NCBI GenBank assembly: GCA_020796225.1
Contig: CM036771.1
Location: 29,432,176 to 29,496,175 of the forward strand
Direction of reading: 5' to 3'
Length of the DNA stretch: 64,000 nucleotides
From: Arion vulgaris
Lineage: Eukaryota; Mollusca; Gastropoda; Stylommatophora; Arionidae
Shown here: positions 41,265-52,629 of the stretch, piece by piece
How the letters are laid out: the number at the start of each line of letters is the position of its first letter
Numbering within the stretch: the stretch's first letter is position 1
Position numbers and translations under genes: made by a program
The notes under the pieces: model-generated
What the model was told of the DNA's origin: nothing
Databases searched by the model: none
What the model saw: the letters and a program-made list of their open reading frames with translations, nothing else

Positions 41265-43660
41265 TGATCTTTACCTTCAGGAAGGTCATAACCAACTGCG
41301 TGACACTCAGTTTTATAAAACCAGCCCTACTGATGTCACTCTGTCTAATAATAATAAGGTTCGTGAAGTCATTAAGAACTTAATTACCACGAACAACCTT
41401 CCTACTAGTGCATCATCACTCTGTGTGATCGATAGCTGTTTGGGCAAACCCGCCTTTTATATGCTCCCAAAAATTCATAAACTCCACAATCCTGGCAGGC
41501 CTATCATTTCTGCTTGCCCCTTCCCTATCGAACACATTTCCGAATTCCTTGATAGTATCCTTAATCCCATAGTCACCACACTCCCGTCATTTTTAAAGAT
41601 ACGAACCACGCTTTGTCTGTCTTTTCTTCCATTGAGTTGCTACCCGAGAGAACCTACCGCCTCTTCCTCCTTGATGTGTGCTCATTGTACACTTCTATAC
41701 CTCATCTTGACGGCCTTCAAGCTCTCCAGTTCTTTCTCAATAGGAGAACTAATCAACTTGTGTCAACTTCTGCTCTCCTTCGTCTTGTGGAACTAGTTCT
41801 CACTCTTAACTCCTTCCAGTTTAATGACCAATTCTTTGAGCAGATCAGTGGGGTTGCCATGGGTACTAAAATGGGACCTAGTTATGCTTGTCTATTCATG
41901 GGTTATCTTGCACACCTAGTATGGACTACATATGATGGTCCCCTTCCGTCTGTCTATCACAGATACATTGATGACTGTATTGGCATTACTGATATGCCTG
42001 AAGCCGATTTGTCACGCTCATTAATTTCATTAATGTTTTCAACCCTTCTATTCGTTTACTTCTCACATCTCCACTACTTGTGTCAACTTTCTTGACATTA
42101 CTATCACCATACGCCTATCCACTATTGATGCTTGTACATCACTGGTGATGATGACCACACAAATTTTCATCCAAGGGAATGTAGTTGCGCTATGTTTGTC
42201 TGTGTGTGCGTAGATGACTAGTGAGCCCAATATGGGCTTGAAATGATCGTGTACAGTGTGGGCAAGGTATACTTGCACTTGTGGGAAGTTTTACTGCCTT
42301 TCTGTTTTGACGCCTTTGCTCCATCCGTGCTGTTCTATATGCCTCGCAGGCCAAGGAACCGTGTCAAGAAGTGTGCGCCAGGCTGATCTGTCTTGAGCAG
42401 CATTCTCCCAGTTGTTGACATCCATGCCAAAAGATTTCATTGAGTTCTTGAGTGTATCTTTGAATCGCTTTTTCTGGCCCCCTGTGAGCGTTTACCACTT
42501 TGCAGCTCACCATAAAAGAGTCGTTTGGGTATTCTGCAATCTGTCATTCGAGCCACATGTCCTGCCCATCTTGTCTGTGATTGCATCAAGATTGTGTAGA
42601 TGCTGGGAAGAGCAGCTCTTTTAGGACCTCTGTATCTGGGATCATATCCTGCCATTTGGTGTTCATTATTTTCCTACGGCAGACTGTGTGAAAGTGGTTT
42701 AGCTTCCTTGCGTGTCTCTGATATACAGTCCACGTTTCGCATGCGTGAAGAAGGACTGGGAGCACGACAGCTCGATATACCTTCAGTTTTGTGGCTTGGC
42801 CAATACCACATCTGTGCCAGACATTTCTATGTAGTCTGCCAAAGGTGCTACTAGCTTTAGAGATTCTGGTATTTATTTCATCATCTATGGTGACATTTTG
42901 GGACAGTGTGCTTCCAAGATACGTAAATCTGTCCACTACTTTCAGTTTCCAGCCGCTTGTTGTAATATTTGGTTCGGCATATATTTTTCCAGAAGCTGGT
43001 TGGTACATGACTTCAGATTTCTCGGTATTGATGGTAAGACCAAAGTTGGAGCAGGCTTGTGAGAATCTGTTCATGCTAGTCTGGAGATCTGCCTCAGTGT
43101 TGGCAGTGAAGGCGCAGTCGTCAGCAAATAGTAGATCTCTGATGGTATCAGACTTTACTTTTGTTTTTCGTGAAGTCTCCTTGGATTGAAGAGTTTTCCA
43201 TCTGTACGATACTTGATGTTGACACCTATGTTACCGTCTCTGAATGCATCTGTCAGCATGGCAGGAAACATAATGCTAAACAGAGTTGGTGCAATCACAC
43301 AGCCGTGTTTGACTCCATTCAGGACGGGAAATCAGTATATTACAAGCCTACTGATGCACATAGTTTTCTCCTTTATACTTCTTCCCATCCCCGGGCTTGT
43401 TGTGAATATTTGCCATTCTCACAGCTCTTGCGCCTTCGTAGCGAGGACGATGATTTTCTTGAGAGAGCTCGCGAGATACTTGATTTCTTTCGCAAACGCC
43501 TATACCCGGTGAGGGTGCTTGTCTCGGCTATGCATCGAGTTCAGTTAATCACTCGCCAGCAGGCCCTTACCAGCCAGCATAGGACTAATAACTCTGACAG
43601 AGTAAAACTTATCTTAACTTTCCATCCCCATAATTGTTAAAATTTCGAAGAATTATGTAG
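41265..43660 (+). mobile_element. Penelope-like reverse transcriptase, split by a LINE
   Basis: Left part 41265-42135, right part 43326-43660. Left: YLQEGHNQLRDTQFYKTS-like start, then AFYMLPKIHKLHNPGRPIIS (41450 on), LFLLDVCSLYTSIPHLDGL after a frameshift at about 41600, ISGVAMGTKMGPSYACLFMG (41845 on), and HRYIDDCIGI with the catalytic Asp pair (41960). Right: VYYKPTDAHSFLLYTSSHP, RLRSEDDDFLERAREILDFF and VKLILTFHP. The order and motifs are those of the Penelope-like RT. The two halves are continuous (TS-VYYKPTDAH) if 42140-43325 is removed. Confidence 0.92.
42140..43325 (-). mobile_element. LINE RT and C-terminus nested in the Penelope element
   Basis: On the minus strand from 43325: LNGVKHGCVIAPTLFSIMFP, LLFADDCAFTANTEADLQTS (FADD), FGLTINTEKSEVMYQPASGK, then VVDRFTYLGSTLSQNVTIDD, LPVLLHACETWTVYQRHARK, and after a frameshift TRWAGHVARMTDCRIPKRLF with YGEL. 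It ends in a GGTCATCATCACCA tail at the left. Relatives: 22402-23171, 53690-54150, and the 3' end at 61690-62490. Confidence 0.92.
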
Positions 43661-43689
43661 TTGGTAGGTGTTATGACCATGTTCTCCAG

Positions 43690-44480
43690 CACTAGGTCTT
43701 TGTTTGGGGGGCAGGAGATATTATAAATCCGAGCGCTCCCAATTGGGGTTGTTGCATTTATCCCTACAATTTCCGACATCCCACCAGCACATATTGTTAT
43801 TTCTTTACATGCAAGCTGGTTATGGACGAGAATCAGGACTTCACCTTTGGGTCTTGCTCTGTCCAGTCGGAAGGTCTGATATCCTCTAATGGAAAATCTA
43901 TTGCTAGAATTTAGATGCGTCTCTTGTATGCATGTTATGTCTATCTGTTCCTGTTGTAGGTGTTTGGTTAATGGTACTTTTTTCTTTAATACTCCTTCTG
44001 CATAACGTTGAATGTTCTATAGTTTACTTCACTAGTGTTTGTCCCTTCTAACTGTCTCCTGGCTCGGAGGCTAGGATCGATCACTCCTGCCGTCTGTCAA
44101 GACTACAGTTGACCACTACACTTTTTCGTATACTTGCCGATATCGTTAAACGAATTGCGCTGCACATTGTGCATCTGTCTTTTGTGGCATTTCTGTCAGG
44201 CTGCCCACCTTTAGCCTTATTTTATTGACCTACAAGCAGGTTGGACTCGCTCTTAGTCCATCACCACGTAGTGTGCAACCTATTGGTAATAGGTCACCTA
44301 TTCTCCGATACAGCGCCGGCACGCTCAATGGCAACAATGTACAGTCAGGCACTTGCTCTGTTCATAAATACACAAACACGGACACTATCACTTTATATCC
44401 GCTTGTAGTGATCAGAAACCATGTCAATCACACAGTAAAACACAAAAAATAACAAACAGTTTATCCGTTAGGAATTTTCA
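43690..44480 (-). mobile_element. LINE endonuclease fragment
   Basis: On the minus strand, 44020-43700 encodes YAEGVLKKKVPLTKHLQQEQ, then IDITCIQETHLNSSNRF (catalytic Glu of APE nucleases), a frameshifted RGYQ...RLDRARPKGEVLIL-like segment and ACKEITICAG-like sequence. No target-site duplication identified. 44050-44480 holds no named motif. Confidence 0.7.
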
Positions 44481-44509
44481 CAACCGCCTTGTTGGTGACC
44501 CGTAAGCGA

Positions 44510-45108
44510 ATCCCCATTTTCCAGCTATGAATTCATGCATATGCCTAATTTTACACCTGATTATGCCTGATTTTTGTGTGGAGGTTGGAACATATTCTTC
44601 CAGTAGGAGCCGCTAGAGACACAGTGGTAGCATCTGGGTGCCTAATGTACACTCCTGCTCCACCATTCATGGTTGCCTCCATTGCCGATCCATCTGTGTA
44701 AATTCTTATCCAGCTGTCTTCTGGAAACATGTAATGGAGATGTTCCATTGTAATTGCTTTTTCACTAGATTAGGCTTGGCATCTTTGCTTAATAATTTAG
44801 GGATGGAGGTTGAGAAGTTTAGTGGTACTGAGTCTGGTTCCCAGTGATCAAAAGCAATTCTTCAGGTATGGAATTATGATTTAGTAGTTCCAAGTATGAC
44901 TTTCCTATTTCTTTTGCTTTGTGGTTTAGACTTGTGGGCTTTAGTCTGTTCTTTGTTCTAGCCGCCATTTTTTCATGCAGTGGATGGTGAGGCATTCTTT
45001 TGATCCTTTCAGTCTGTAGAATCACTTTTCAGCTGTCTGCCCAGTTTGTGGTCCACAGTAAATTAAGCGCATGACCAGAGATCGCTGAAGAAGAAGAAGA
45101 AGAAGAAG
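44510..45108 (-). mobile_element. LINE RT end and RNase H start, beside an AAG tail
   Basis: Minus-strand frames: 45025-44819 (the RIKRMPHHPLHEKMAARTKN region linking RT to RNase H) and 44748-44551 (EDSWIRIYTDGSAMEATMNG with GAGVYIRHPD, the RNase H YTDGS motif). These match the 34780-35050 part of the complete LINE. An AAG repeat at 45089-45108 on the plus strand looks like the tail of a separate or rearranged insertion. Confidence 0.75.
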
Positions 45109-46533
45109 TATGGAGGTTTGCTATTCTTATCACCAGTGTCCCTCATCATTCAGGAAAGTCTTACTCCAACTTCAGAGGTACTTGTAATTTAGATCTCCGA
45201 GTAAGAATCAGTGTCTCTTGTAATCCAACCACTTACTATGTGAACAACAGGAATCTTTGGCCGAAGCTGGTAATGAACCCAGAATTTCTCTGGCATGTAG
45301 TCATTAACGCAGCGTGTTATCAACTTCACTATTGGTGACACCGAAAGATAACTAACTAGTAATTAGTAATTACTACCTATGCAAGTATTGCCTATTGGAA
45401 ATATACAGATCAGAAGCTACATAACAAATACTTTGCAATGTAATGAATTTAATGATTATCACCTACTTGTGCAGATATTACAGGAGTAGTAATTACTATT
45501 AAAAATGTATAATTCACAAGAGTAATAAATATTAGAAACAACAGAACTAGCCAACAATCTTTCTACATGATATGACAGAAATATAATTGGGAAAAGAACA
45601 TCAAGTTGATCAAGAGGTGGGTACCACCAGGGTAAAAATTTGCTAGCGATCTATTTCAGCCAATCTTTCATGTGGGGATGACACACGCTGGTGACAAAGT
45701 AACTGAGCAATGATCAAGTAAATACTTTTTTCTCAAAGTACTTTCGGATCCACAAGTTGGAAACATTCCAAAATAAATGTTTAAGAAAAATCTTGCACAT
45801 TTTCTGGCCAAATACAATAGCAAATAATAATAAAGAGCTTTTAAAATGAACAAACTCAACTGTGCATAATTGGAGTCCATTTATTTATTGTTCTTGTGCT
45901 GTTGTCTGCTACCAATAAATACTTATTTCAGTTTACCTGAATACAGTTTTTAATCCTGAGAAAGTTAATGCCCGTTGCTTTCAATTATACATAAAATGAA
46001 GAGCTTCATGATGTTTTCAATGTTCCCATCTCATAAATAAACAAAGTCTCACAGACACAACAATCATGGCTCGTGTCAAAAGTTGCCAAGTGATAGTTGC
46101 ATTATTCGTTCATTTGTTGATTTTTCGATTATGTGATATTAATAGTGCAGCGAAAAATCAATTTTAATATGAAAGCAACAATAATTGTGTACATACTTTA
46201 CAGCTACAAATGTATATAACATAATTATAGACAAACGATGATTCACAAAATTCTTACAAGTTAAATAAACCCTACATATTATTCAAATCTGGCACAGTTA
46301 CTGACATAACTTGCAAACTATGTGCCAGCTTGCAGTTATGCCATTACTCTTTTTTGTATCGTAAAAGTCTACTTTGACGAGCGATCACATCTACACAGCT
46401 TTTTATCTCTAGAACTGTTACTCAGTTTTTTTTTATATATATTTTTTTTTTATTTCTTCCTTGACGAAAGGTTAAGATTTTTCTTCACCCATTTAATATC
46501 ATTCTCGACTTATAGATAATAGTCTGCTGCAGG
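45109..46533. other. AT-rich DNA, no gene recognised
   Basis: 45240-45345 could be a decayed tRNA-like SINE head in reverse (GTTCATTACCAGC and GTGAAGTTGATAACACG on the minus strand). The rest has no recognised feature. T-runs lie near 46427-46451. Confidence 0.45.
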
Positions 46534-46879
46534 GACGGCTCGTCATTGTGGGGCAGCGGAGCTCGGCTCCACCAAAAATATTGAGTAACGTGTACTTCAG
46601 GATCGAGCCGTCCAATGTCCTTTAGGACTCGCCTATTCCCCAAGTGACATTATAGTTAATCTAATTTGAGTTACATTTCCATGTGTCATAAAAGCATAAA
46701 ATAAACGTATTGACTACACAGCATTAATATTTCTCACAATTTGCGTCACAATACTCACCGATGTTACCGTGATAATACCACATACATCACTCTGACGTCG
46801 GTATCGCTAAACAAAGTGGGTCATGACGTAATCAGCCCTTTCTGTTAACGGACTAGCAGACACTACCATAGTCCCTGTG

Positions 46880-47096
46880 TCAGGGGTCTCTGTGGCTGAG
46901 TGGTTAATCACTTTGCCTTGCGAGTCGAAGGTCGTGGGTTCGAATCCGGATCGCGGCCTTCTGTTCACGAGTGCAGTTTTTTTCCGAGACCCTAGGATAC
47001 TCTCGGCAGGTGAGGTGCCATTTCTGCGGAGAGGAACCGAGCAATATGGGGTAAAACCCGGTGCAATGAAATAAATCCTTCGGCTTTAAAACCTTT
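46880..47096 (+). mobile_element. R4 tRNA-derived SINE, youngest-looking copy
   Basis: 217-bp unit between perfect 13-bp target-site duplications CATAGTCCCTGTG (46867-46879 and 47097-47109). The tRNA-like head has A box TGGCTGAGTGG (46893-46903) and B box GGTTCGAATCC (46937-46947), as in Leu/Ser tRNAs. The body has GGATACTCTCGGCAGGTGAG, and the 3' end is CCTTCGGCTTTAAAACCTTT. Copies at 5228, 31105 and 37384 are diverged. Confidence 0.95.
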
Positions 47097-47141
47097 CATA
47101 GTCCCTGTGAGACTGTCTGTGAATATATTATAAATGCGAAT

Positions 47142-47990
47142 GTTATGTTATGTTATGTTATGCGATCGACGTCATGGCACATTGGGCATTCCCATTCGTG
47201 CTCTGTCCTCCGTTGCAGCAGCCATCCCAAAGTCCATTTGCTCACAGTACCCATGAGAAGTTGATTACTATATCTTCTCTCTACCACGAAGACGACACTG
47301 TCTGGCATGTCCAAACTTAACACCTAATTCTCGAACTCGTTCCAGTGTCTGAGACCCGCCCGTGTCACACAATTGAGAGCGTACCGCATTGATGATATCG
47401 GCTCTGTCCATGCTTCTGCCCACTTGAGTCGGGGCACTGTTTGCAAGAGAGTCAGCACGCTCGTTACCCTGCACTCCAGCATGTCCAGGCGTGTACAGCC
47501 AAGTCATTTTCTTGAGATGTGATCTCCGAATGCTGTTCACCCATTCCACCCGCATACTTCCAGATGCAATCAGTTGAAGCATACTCATCGAGTCTGATAT
47601 GATGATCGTATGGGTAACCTGTTGCTCAGCCACCCATGACAGAGCCCTGGAGGCAGCGGTGATCTCCATAGTCATGCTCGATGTCGTTGTCTCGAAAGCC
47701 CCGCAGTCCTCATGAAGTGTGCGACCGTTTCGTTGTGCTAAGTAAGCCCACGATGATCTGGTGCCACGCTTGACAGAGCCATCGGTGTAGATAATGATAT
47801 CACCTGGGTGGGAGTGCTGATCCACGAGTGCAAGAATTTCTGCATTGACGACGCCCGGGGCCCATTCTCTACAGCGGCGTCCAAGTGTGCTGATAACCCT
47901 GGCGTAAGCAGTCATATCCTCTGATATAGGCATCCATGCGAATACTTGGTGTTCTGTCGCAAGCAAATGTATTTGTCGTTGTCATCTTCC
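47142..47990 (-). mobile_element. 5'-truncated LINE with intact RNase H frame
   Basis: Minus-strand element ending in a (CATAA)n tail (47142-47162 on the plus strand reads TTATG repeats). It contains the open RNase H frame listed separately, followed by a 3' region with CCAATGTGCCATGACGTCGA. Confidence 0.85.
47268..47966 (-). CDS. LINE RNase HI domain, uninterrupted 232-codon frame
   Basis: The longest intact retroelement domain in the window. Motifs in order: GDIIIYTDGSVKRGTRSSW at about residues 54-72 (catalytic Asp of YTDGS), TTTSSMTMEITAASRALSWV at 92-111 (catalytic Glu), TIIISDSMSMLQLI at 120-133 (catalytic Asp of SDS), and LYTPGHAGVQGNERADSLAN at 158-177 (His and final Asp). A linker follows with RSMDRADIINAVRSQL and RELGVKFGHARQCRLRGREK. 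The N-terminus is the remnant of the RT-RNase H linker, so the first ATG (47966) is not a natural start. It degrades RNA in RNA-DNA hybrids (family knowledge). The frame is still open, suggesting a fairly recent insertion. Confidence 0.88.
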   Translation of the reverse strand: MLATEHQVFAWMPISEDMTAYARVISTLGRRCREWAPGVVNAEILALVDQHSHPGDIIIYTDGSVKRGTRSSWAYLAQRNGRTLHEDCGAFETTTSSMTMEITAASRALSWVAEQQVTHTIIISDSMSMLQLIASGSMRVEWVNSIRRSHLKKMTWLYTPGHAGVQGNERADSLANSAPTQVGRSMDRADIINAVRSQLCDTGGSQTLERVRELGVKFGHARQCRLRGREKI

Positions 47991-48089
47991 GAGTGGTAGT
48001 GCTTTGATTATTAACCACATTTAATTGTTCCCGTTAATGAAAGAGATCTGGGAAAGTGTTCGATTTTAAATATAGTCTGTCAGCGCTTC

Positions 48090-48426
48090 TGTCTGAAGAA
48101 AAGACAGAATCACCAACATCAGCATAAGAAAGAAAGTTGGCACAAAACCGTGCTTGAATTATATAGATAAACAAAGAATGAAGTGGTTTGGCCACTTAAT
48201 AAGAATGCATCCAAACTCCACAGTATACAGAGTCTTCTACAACAGAACATCGGGAAAGAAGGCAAGAGGAAGACCACGGAAAAGATGGTTAGATGGCGTG
48301 GCAGCATCCTGTGAAAGAGCAAAGATAACAATCACACAAGCCACCAGAACAGCGCAAGACAAAAACAGAAAACCACGACACTGGGCAACAACCCGGTAGC
48401 AGTGTGACGACAAAAGAAGAAGAAGA
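48090..48426 (+). mobile_element. 5'-truncated LINE insertion (young family)
   Basis: Flanked by the 8-bp target-site duplication AGCGCTTC (48082-48089 and 48427-48434), ending in an AAGAAGAAGAAG tail. About 310 bp match 12285-12594 with only about five substitutions and one 3-nt difference. It encodes QRMKWFGHLIRMHPN and KKARGRPRKRWLDGVAAS. Confidence 0.95.
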
Positions 48427-49140
48427 AGCGCTTCAAAGTATTACATAAGGAAAGGGAATTGGTTTTGGAAGGTGTTCCCTTTCAACAAAACGTGGAGGAT
48501 CCACATACGGCAAGCAAGTTTAGTGAAAGTACGTCATCAGAATGCTACAATGCCGCTGACCTATTTTGAATTTTGCCGTTGTCTGATCTCAGTTTTGAAG
48601 AAAAGCAGCAAATAATAACAAATGCTAGCCAACCCCAGACATTCCTGTTAGAACAAAGATGAAAGACTATACGCGCTATTTCAAAACGGACTATTATATT
48701 TCAACAAAATGGTTAACTGCATGCAAATCCAGTAACAGATTGTATTGTTGGCCTTGTGTGTTGTTTGAAACAGATCACGGAGTGTGGAATAACAATGGTT
48801 TTTGTGATTGTTAAAAAAAATGTGCCCCAGTGCACTTTCATTCACTGTTATGCTCACAGACTCAATCTTGCTCTTTCCCAGTCCGTGAACCATATATCAG
48901 AATGCAAGATATTTTTTAAGACACTGAGTTTCTTCCAAATTTCTTTTCCCATTCATCGAAACGCAATCTGAAGTCAAGAAGCGGTTTCCAACTGTTGCCA
49001 GTACAAGATGGAATTACAATTCCAGAATTGTGAGCACAGTGAATGAAAATAAAATAGAGCTCATATAATTTTTTTAGAATATCGCCGAAGACCCAGATAA
49101 ATGTAAATTCTTCAAAACTCAATTTCCTGAAAACTTATAT

Positions 49141-49441
49141 CAGTTATATGAGGACTATCATCATAGCACTCCGGACATGTCCATAGGTGCTCCGATCTCC
49201 GCCTCAGCAAATCCAGCAGCGTCCAGCGACCCAACACGCCAGTTCGATGTTGATTAATCAATCTCTTTGCATATTTAATATTTGTCGTTCTTTTCGGGCT
49301 GCACCAATATTGATACCCCTCTCTTTCAATCTGGCCAGCTAGTGGGATTCACAGCCCTGAAACTCCTCTGTTCGGAAAGACTCTCTGAATGCATGAAGAA
49401 TGTCATTTTGATCCATGGCAGTTTCCTCTGATATTGTACAT
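49141..49441 (-). mobile_element. 5'-truncated RNase H LINE end inside the hAT gene
   Basis: 9-bp target-site duplication AACTTATAT (49132-49140 and 49442-49450). The minus-strand sequence matches the 28170-28430 region: TGGATCAAAATGACATTCTT, then TGGGTCGCTGGACGCTGCTG and AGGTGCTCC-type landmarks, ending CTATGATGATAGTCC. Confidence 0.9.
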
Positions 49442-49904
49442 AACTTATATTTTTCACTTAAGTCTAGTTACGGCAGAATTTTCAATTTTGCCAATTTGCG
49501 GAGTGAGTTAGTGTCTGTTTACAGGATATCGGACTTTTCAAACAAGACTGTGACTGAAATGATGAAGTTCCTGAAAGAAACAGACTTAGCAGAAGTATTC
49601 AAAGAAACATATAAATTATGTCGTCTAGTTTCAACAATGCCATTGAGCACATCAACCGTAGAGCGCACATTCTCTTGTTTGAAGCGTATTAAGACAACTT
49701 TGCGCTACACTCAGTGTGAGAATAAGATGTCCTCACTTTCCCTCCTGTCGATAGAAAAAAAGCATGCTAGACGAACTGCAGGTACGAAAATCACCATACC
49801 ATACCGTTATCGACATATTTGTTCAGAAATGTGACAAGAGAATTGAACTAATGTACAAATAAAAGTTCAGCTATACTATTTATGTTTTACTTAATAGTTA
49901 TTAA

Positions 49905-50200
49905 TAATTCCTATCGTACCGTTCGTTATACATTACGTAGGGCCTGCAAGTGATTTATCCATACCGCTCTATCCTGGGCAACTCGCTCAATCTCCTCCAT
50001 GGAACTGAGACCGATATTTCTTGCCTCTCTCATCAAAGTTCGTTTCAGGGTCTCCTTAGGTTGTCCTCTCTTTCTTGAACCCTCTGCATCCCACTTCAGT
50101 GCATGTTTTGATATTCTTTGATAATTTCTTATCAATGTATGTCCAACATATCTCTATATTCTCCTTCTTATAACAGTTGCTACTATTGATTAACCAGACA
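49905..50200 (-). mobile_element. LINE C-terminal fragment (RGQPKETLKRT family), copy 2
   Basis: The minus-strand frame 50135-49926 has GSRKRGQPKETLKRTLMREA, then RNIGLSSMEEIERVAQDRAV. Close relative of 4010-4260. Its left end abuts ATT-rich sequence acting as a tail. Confidence 0.8.
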
Positions 50201-52279
50201 TTTCTCTGATTTCATCATTTCTCCTGAATTTGTTCCATTCTATGTTCATTATTTTTGGCAGGCATATATTTTCAAATGCATTCAACTTGCTTTCTACATC
50301 TTTAGTCATTTTCAACTCTCGCTGTCATATGTTAGGATTGATACAACATTTGAATTAAAAATTCATAATTTAGTTTTAATATTTAATACTAGATAACTTG
50401 AAGTTCCATATTTTATTTAGACTTTTAAAAGCTGATGTTGCTTTGCCAATACGTAGCATAATTTCTTTTTATGCATTTCCTGTGCAATCACAATTGCTAC
50501 ATAAATAGGTGGTGAACCGCTCTGCTATTTTTATCAATTTAGCTGATTCCGTACCAAGCGACACCCAAGTGTCAATATATCTAATTGTATGGACCACGCG
50601 TCACTCAAAATAAGCTTACTATTTTTGCGTTTTTTTTTTACTTTTCGTCCCGATTAGAGCTTAATATTAACCGGAAACTACGTAAAAGTGAAGTATAAAC
50701 GATAATGAGTACATATCCTCGTGGCTTATGCTAGAAGTAGAAGTGAAACAGAGTTTACTAGTCATTCTAGGATACTATATGACCATTAAAGACTAGCGAT
50801 TTATATGAATGGTCATGATGCTAGTTTGTAAACAGTTAATAAACCAAACATTCCTTCACTATTTTCGTAATGTTTCTGTATTCGTAAATTTATTACATAT
50901 ATAAAGAGAGCAGTTAGACTGATTTATACAAAATATTGTTCATAAAGGCCCTTGGTAAGTTGTATTTTTGTTCTCACAATTTCAATTAATTTTTTTAATT
51001 AATGCTAATATCTTTCATGCATAGTAAACACAACATTATATTTTCGGATACAATAAATATTTTGTGAAAGTACATTCATTTATCTTTAATTTGAAATATT
51101 ATAAATTCAACTTTAAATAAAATTTAGATACAATATTTTAGTTTAGCTAAAGTATGTGTGCACTATTTTTGAAGCTGAAAAATAATTCCGTCCAGAGGCG
51201 GAAAAAACCCGGTACTGAATCAGTTTTAAATTCCAGGGTGATATCTGTACTACTTGCCATAGGTGTCTTCGTTATATTTGTTTTTTCATAGCTTATCTGC
51301 AGTAGAACTTTTGATTTTTACTTACTTGTTTATTTATTTGTATTCGTGTATGTGTTTGTTTAATGTATTAATTAATATCTTTATATATGCATTTATTTAT
51401 TCCATTTGTAAACATTGGACAAAGGTCGAAATGGCTCAACTGTAAATTGTGACCGGTAAAAACTGCATTATTCCTGAACCTAGTCTAATTTGAGGAAAGT
51501 CACCGCTCACCACTGGTATACTTATTATTTTAGATATTATTTGTTCATAATTATTACTTTCAACGGGATACTGATTAGCTTTAAACGGTGATATATAGCG
51601 CTAAAATATCACACACAGCCTGAAATCTGAAATTCAGCATCTTTCCTCCTTAATTAGTATATGACCCTGGTCATTAGGGGCCAGTAAGAACCAGCCCCAC
51701 CAAACCAAAAATAATTAACATGTACTTATTATTTTAGAAATTATTTTTCGTAATTATTACTTTTAACTTAACACTGATTAGCTTTGAAAGTTGAATATAT
51801 AACACTAAAATATAAATATTATATCAGAACAGTATAATAATCATACTAATATATAACATCTTTATTTAAAAAAATTATATATACTGAAACTCATCATTTT
51901 CCCTCTATTGATTCACGCATTGTACCGCATACTATTTCTGGTGCCAGTTAAAATATTTTATATCTAAGAAGTAACATTGTCACCTCTGACCATTTATCTC
52001 TATTGCAATGATAATTGCCAAAACAATGCCATTTTCATTCAGCCGGAAGATATATTCATTCTTACGCAGCCAAACTACTTCCCAGATAAACGAGGACTCT
52101 AGATTTAAAAGTTTGTTTAATTATCGATTATCCCCAATTTTACATAAAAATAATATAAAATTATAGAAAATAATAGTAATAAACCATCATAGAATAAGAT
52201 TCGTTTTAGGATATTGTCAATATTGTCAAAGATTGTGAGTACATTGTATCCCATTTCTACAGAGCTGCATTATATTTCC
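50201..52279. other. AT-rich DNA, no gene recognised
   Basis: A long quiet stretch with T- and A-rich runs. ATATTATTTGTTCATAATTA and AAATTATTTTTCGTAATTAT (51530-51560 and 51735-51765) suggest an old ~200-bp duplication (51520-51610 versus 51720-51810). No exon or named element seen. Confidence 0.5.
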
Positions 52280-52400
52280 AGGGCCCCCACGGCAAGGTGG
52301 TGTAAGGTTTTGGTCAGTGTCAGCTCACTGACCCTATCGCTGTTTTGTAACAATATTATATGCGCCTATGACCTCTGGATAGGCTTATAATTACAAACGT
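52280..52400 (+). repeat. R3-like repeat 3' fragment
   Basis: Contains TTTGGTCAGTGTCAGCTCAC and ATGCGCCTATGACCTCTGGA, like 2547-2610 at the right end of the R3 copy. Confidence 0.5.
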
Positions 52401-52629
52401 GGAAACAGAATCAGAGACATTGATTCAAATATAGATTATTCTCGTACAAGCACTTGAGTATTGTCTGCAGAGCAGAGAGTGTATATATGCTAACCAATAT
52501 CTATTAGGTATAGTGAGTGCAGAAACTTTGAGATGGCTGCTATATTGGAGGATAACATACGTATGGTACAATGTGCGAGGATACCGATCGGAAGAACTGA
52601 ACTGAGCTGTGCGTATCTTGCTGGATCTC

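Larger units (their letters stand above)
47991..49840 (+). pseudogene. hAT-type transposase gene carrying two LINE insertions
   Basis: Parts in order. About 48435-48770 has KERELVLEGVPFQQNVEDPH and DLSFEEKQQIITNAS, then LLEQR and a stop, as at the N-terminus of ZMYM1-like/hAT proteins. 48756-48971 has a CYAHRLNLALSQSVNHISEC region, the HxxNLxL motif typical of hAT transposases. 49450-49834 has TDLAEVFKETYKLCRLVSTM, PLSTSTVERTFSCLKRIKTT and LRYTQCENKMSSLSLLSIEK, the hAT dimerisation domain. Stops and frameshifts are present, and the insertions at 48090-48426 and 49141-49441 interrupt it. Terminal repeats were not located. Confidence 0.85.

Noticed and set aside
43690..45108. A single inverted LINE spanning endonuclease to RNase H
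   Set aside because: On the minus strand the RNase H start lies upstream of the endonuclease, the wrong order for one element. They are listed as separate pieces.
46886..46960. A functional tRNA gene (Leu/Ser-like)
   Set aside because: The A and B boxes are present, but the sequence continues into a SINE body and is enclosed by a 13-bp target-site duplication. The acceptor stem does not close.
49132..49450. A host intron within the hAT-like gene
   Set aside because: The segment has LINE sequence, an ATGATG tail and a target-site duplication, and no splice-site consensus.
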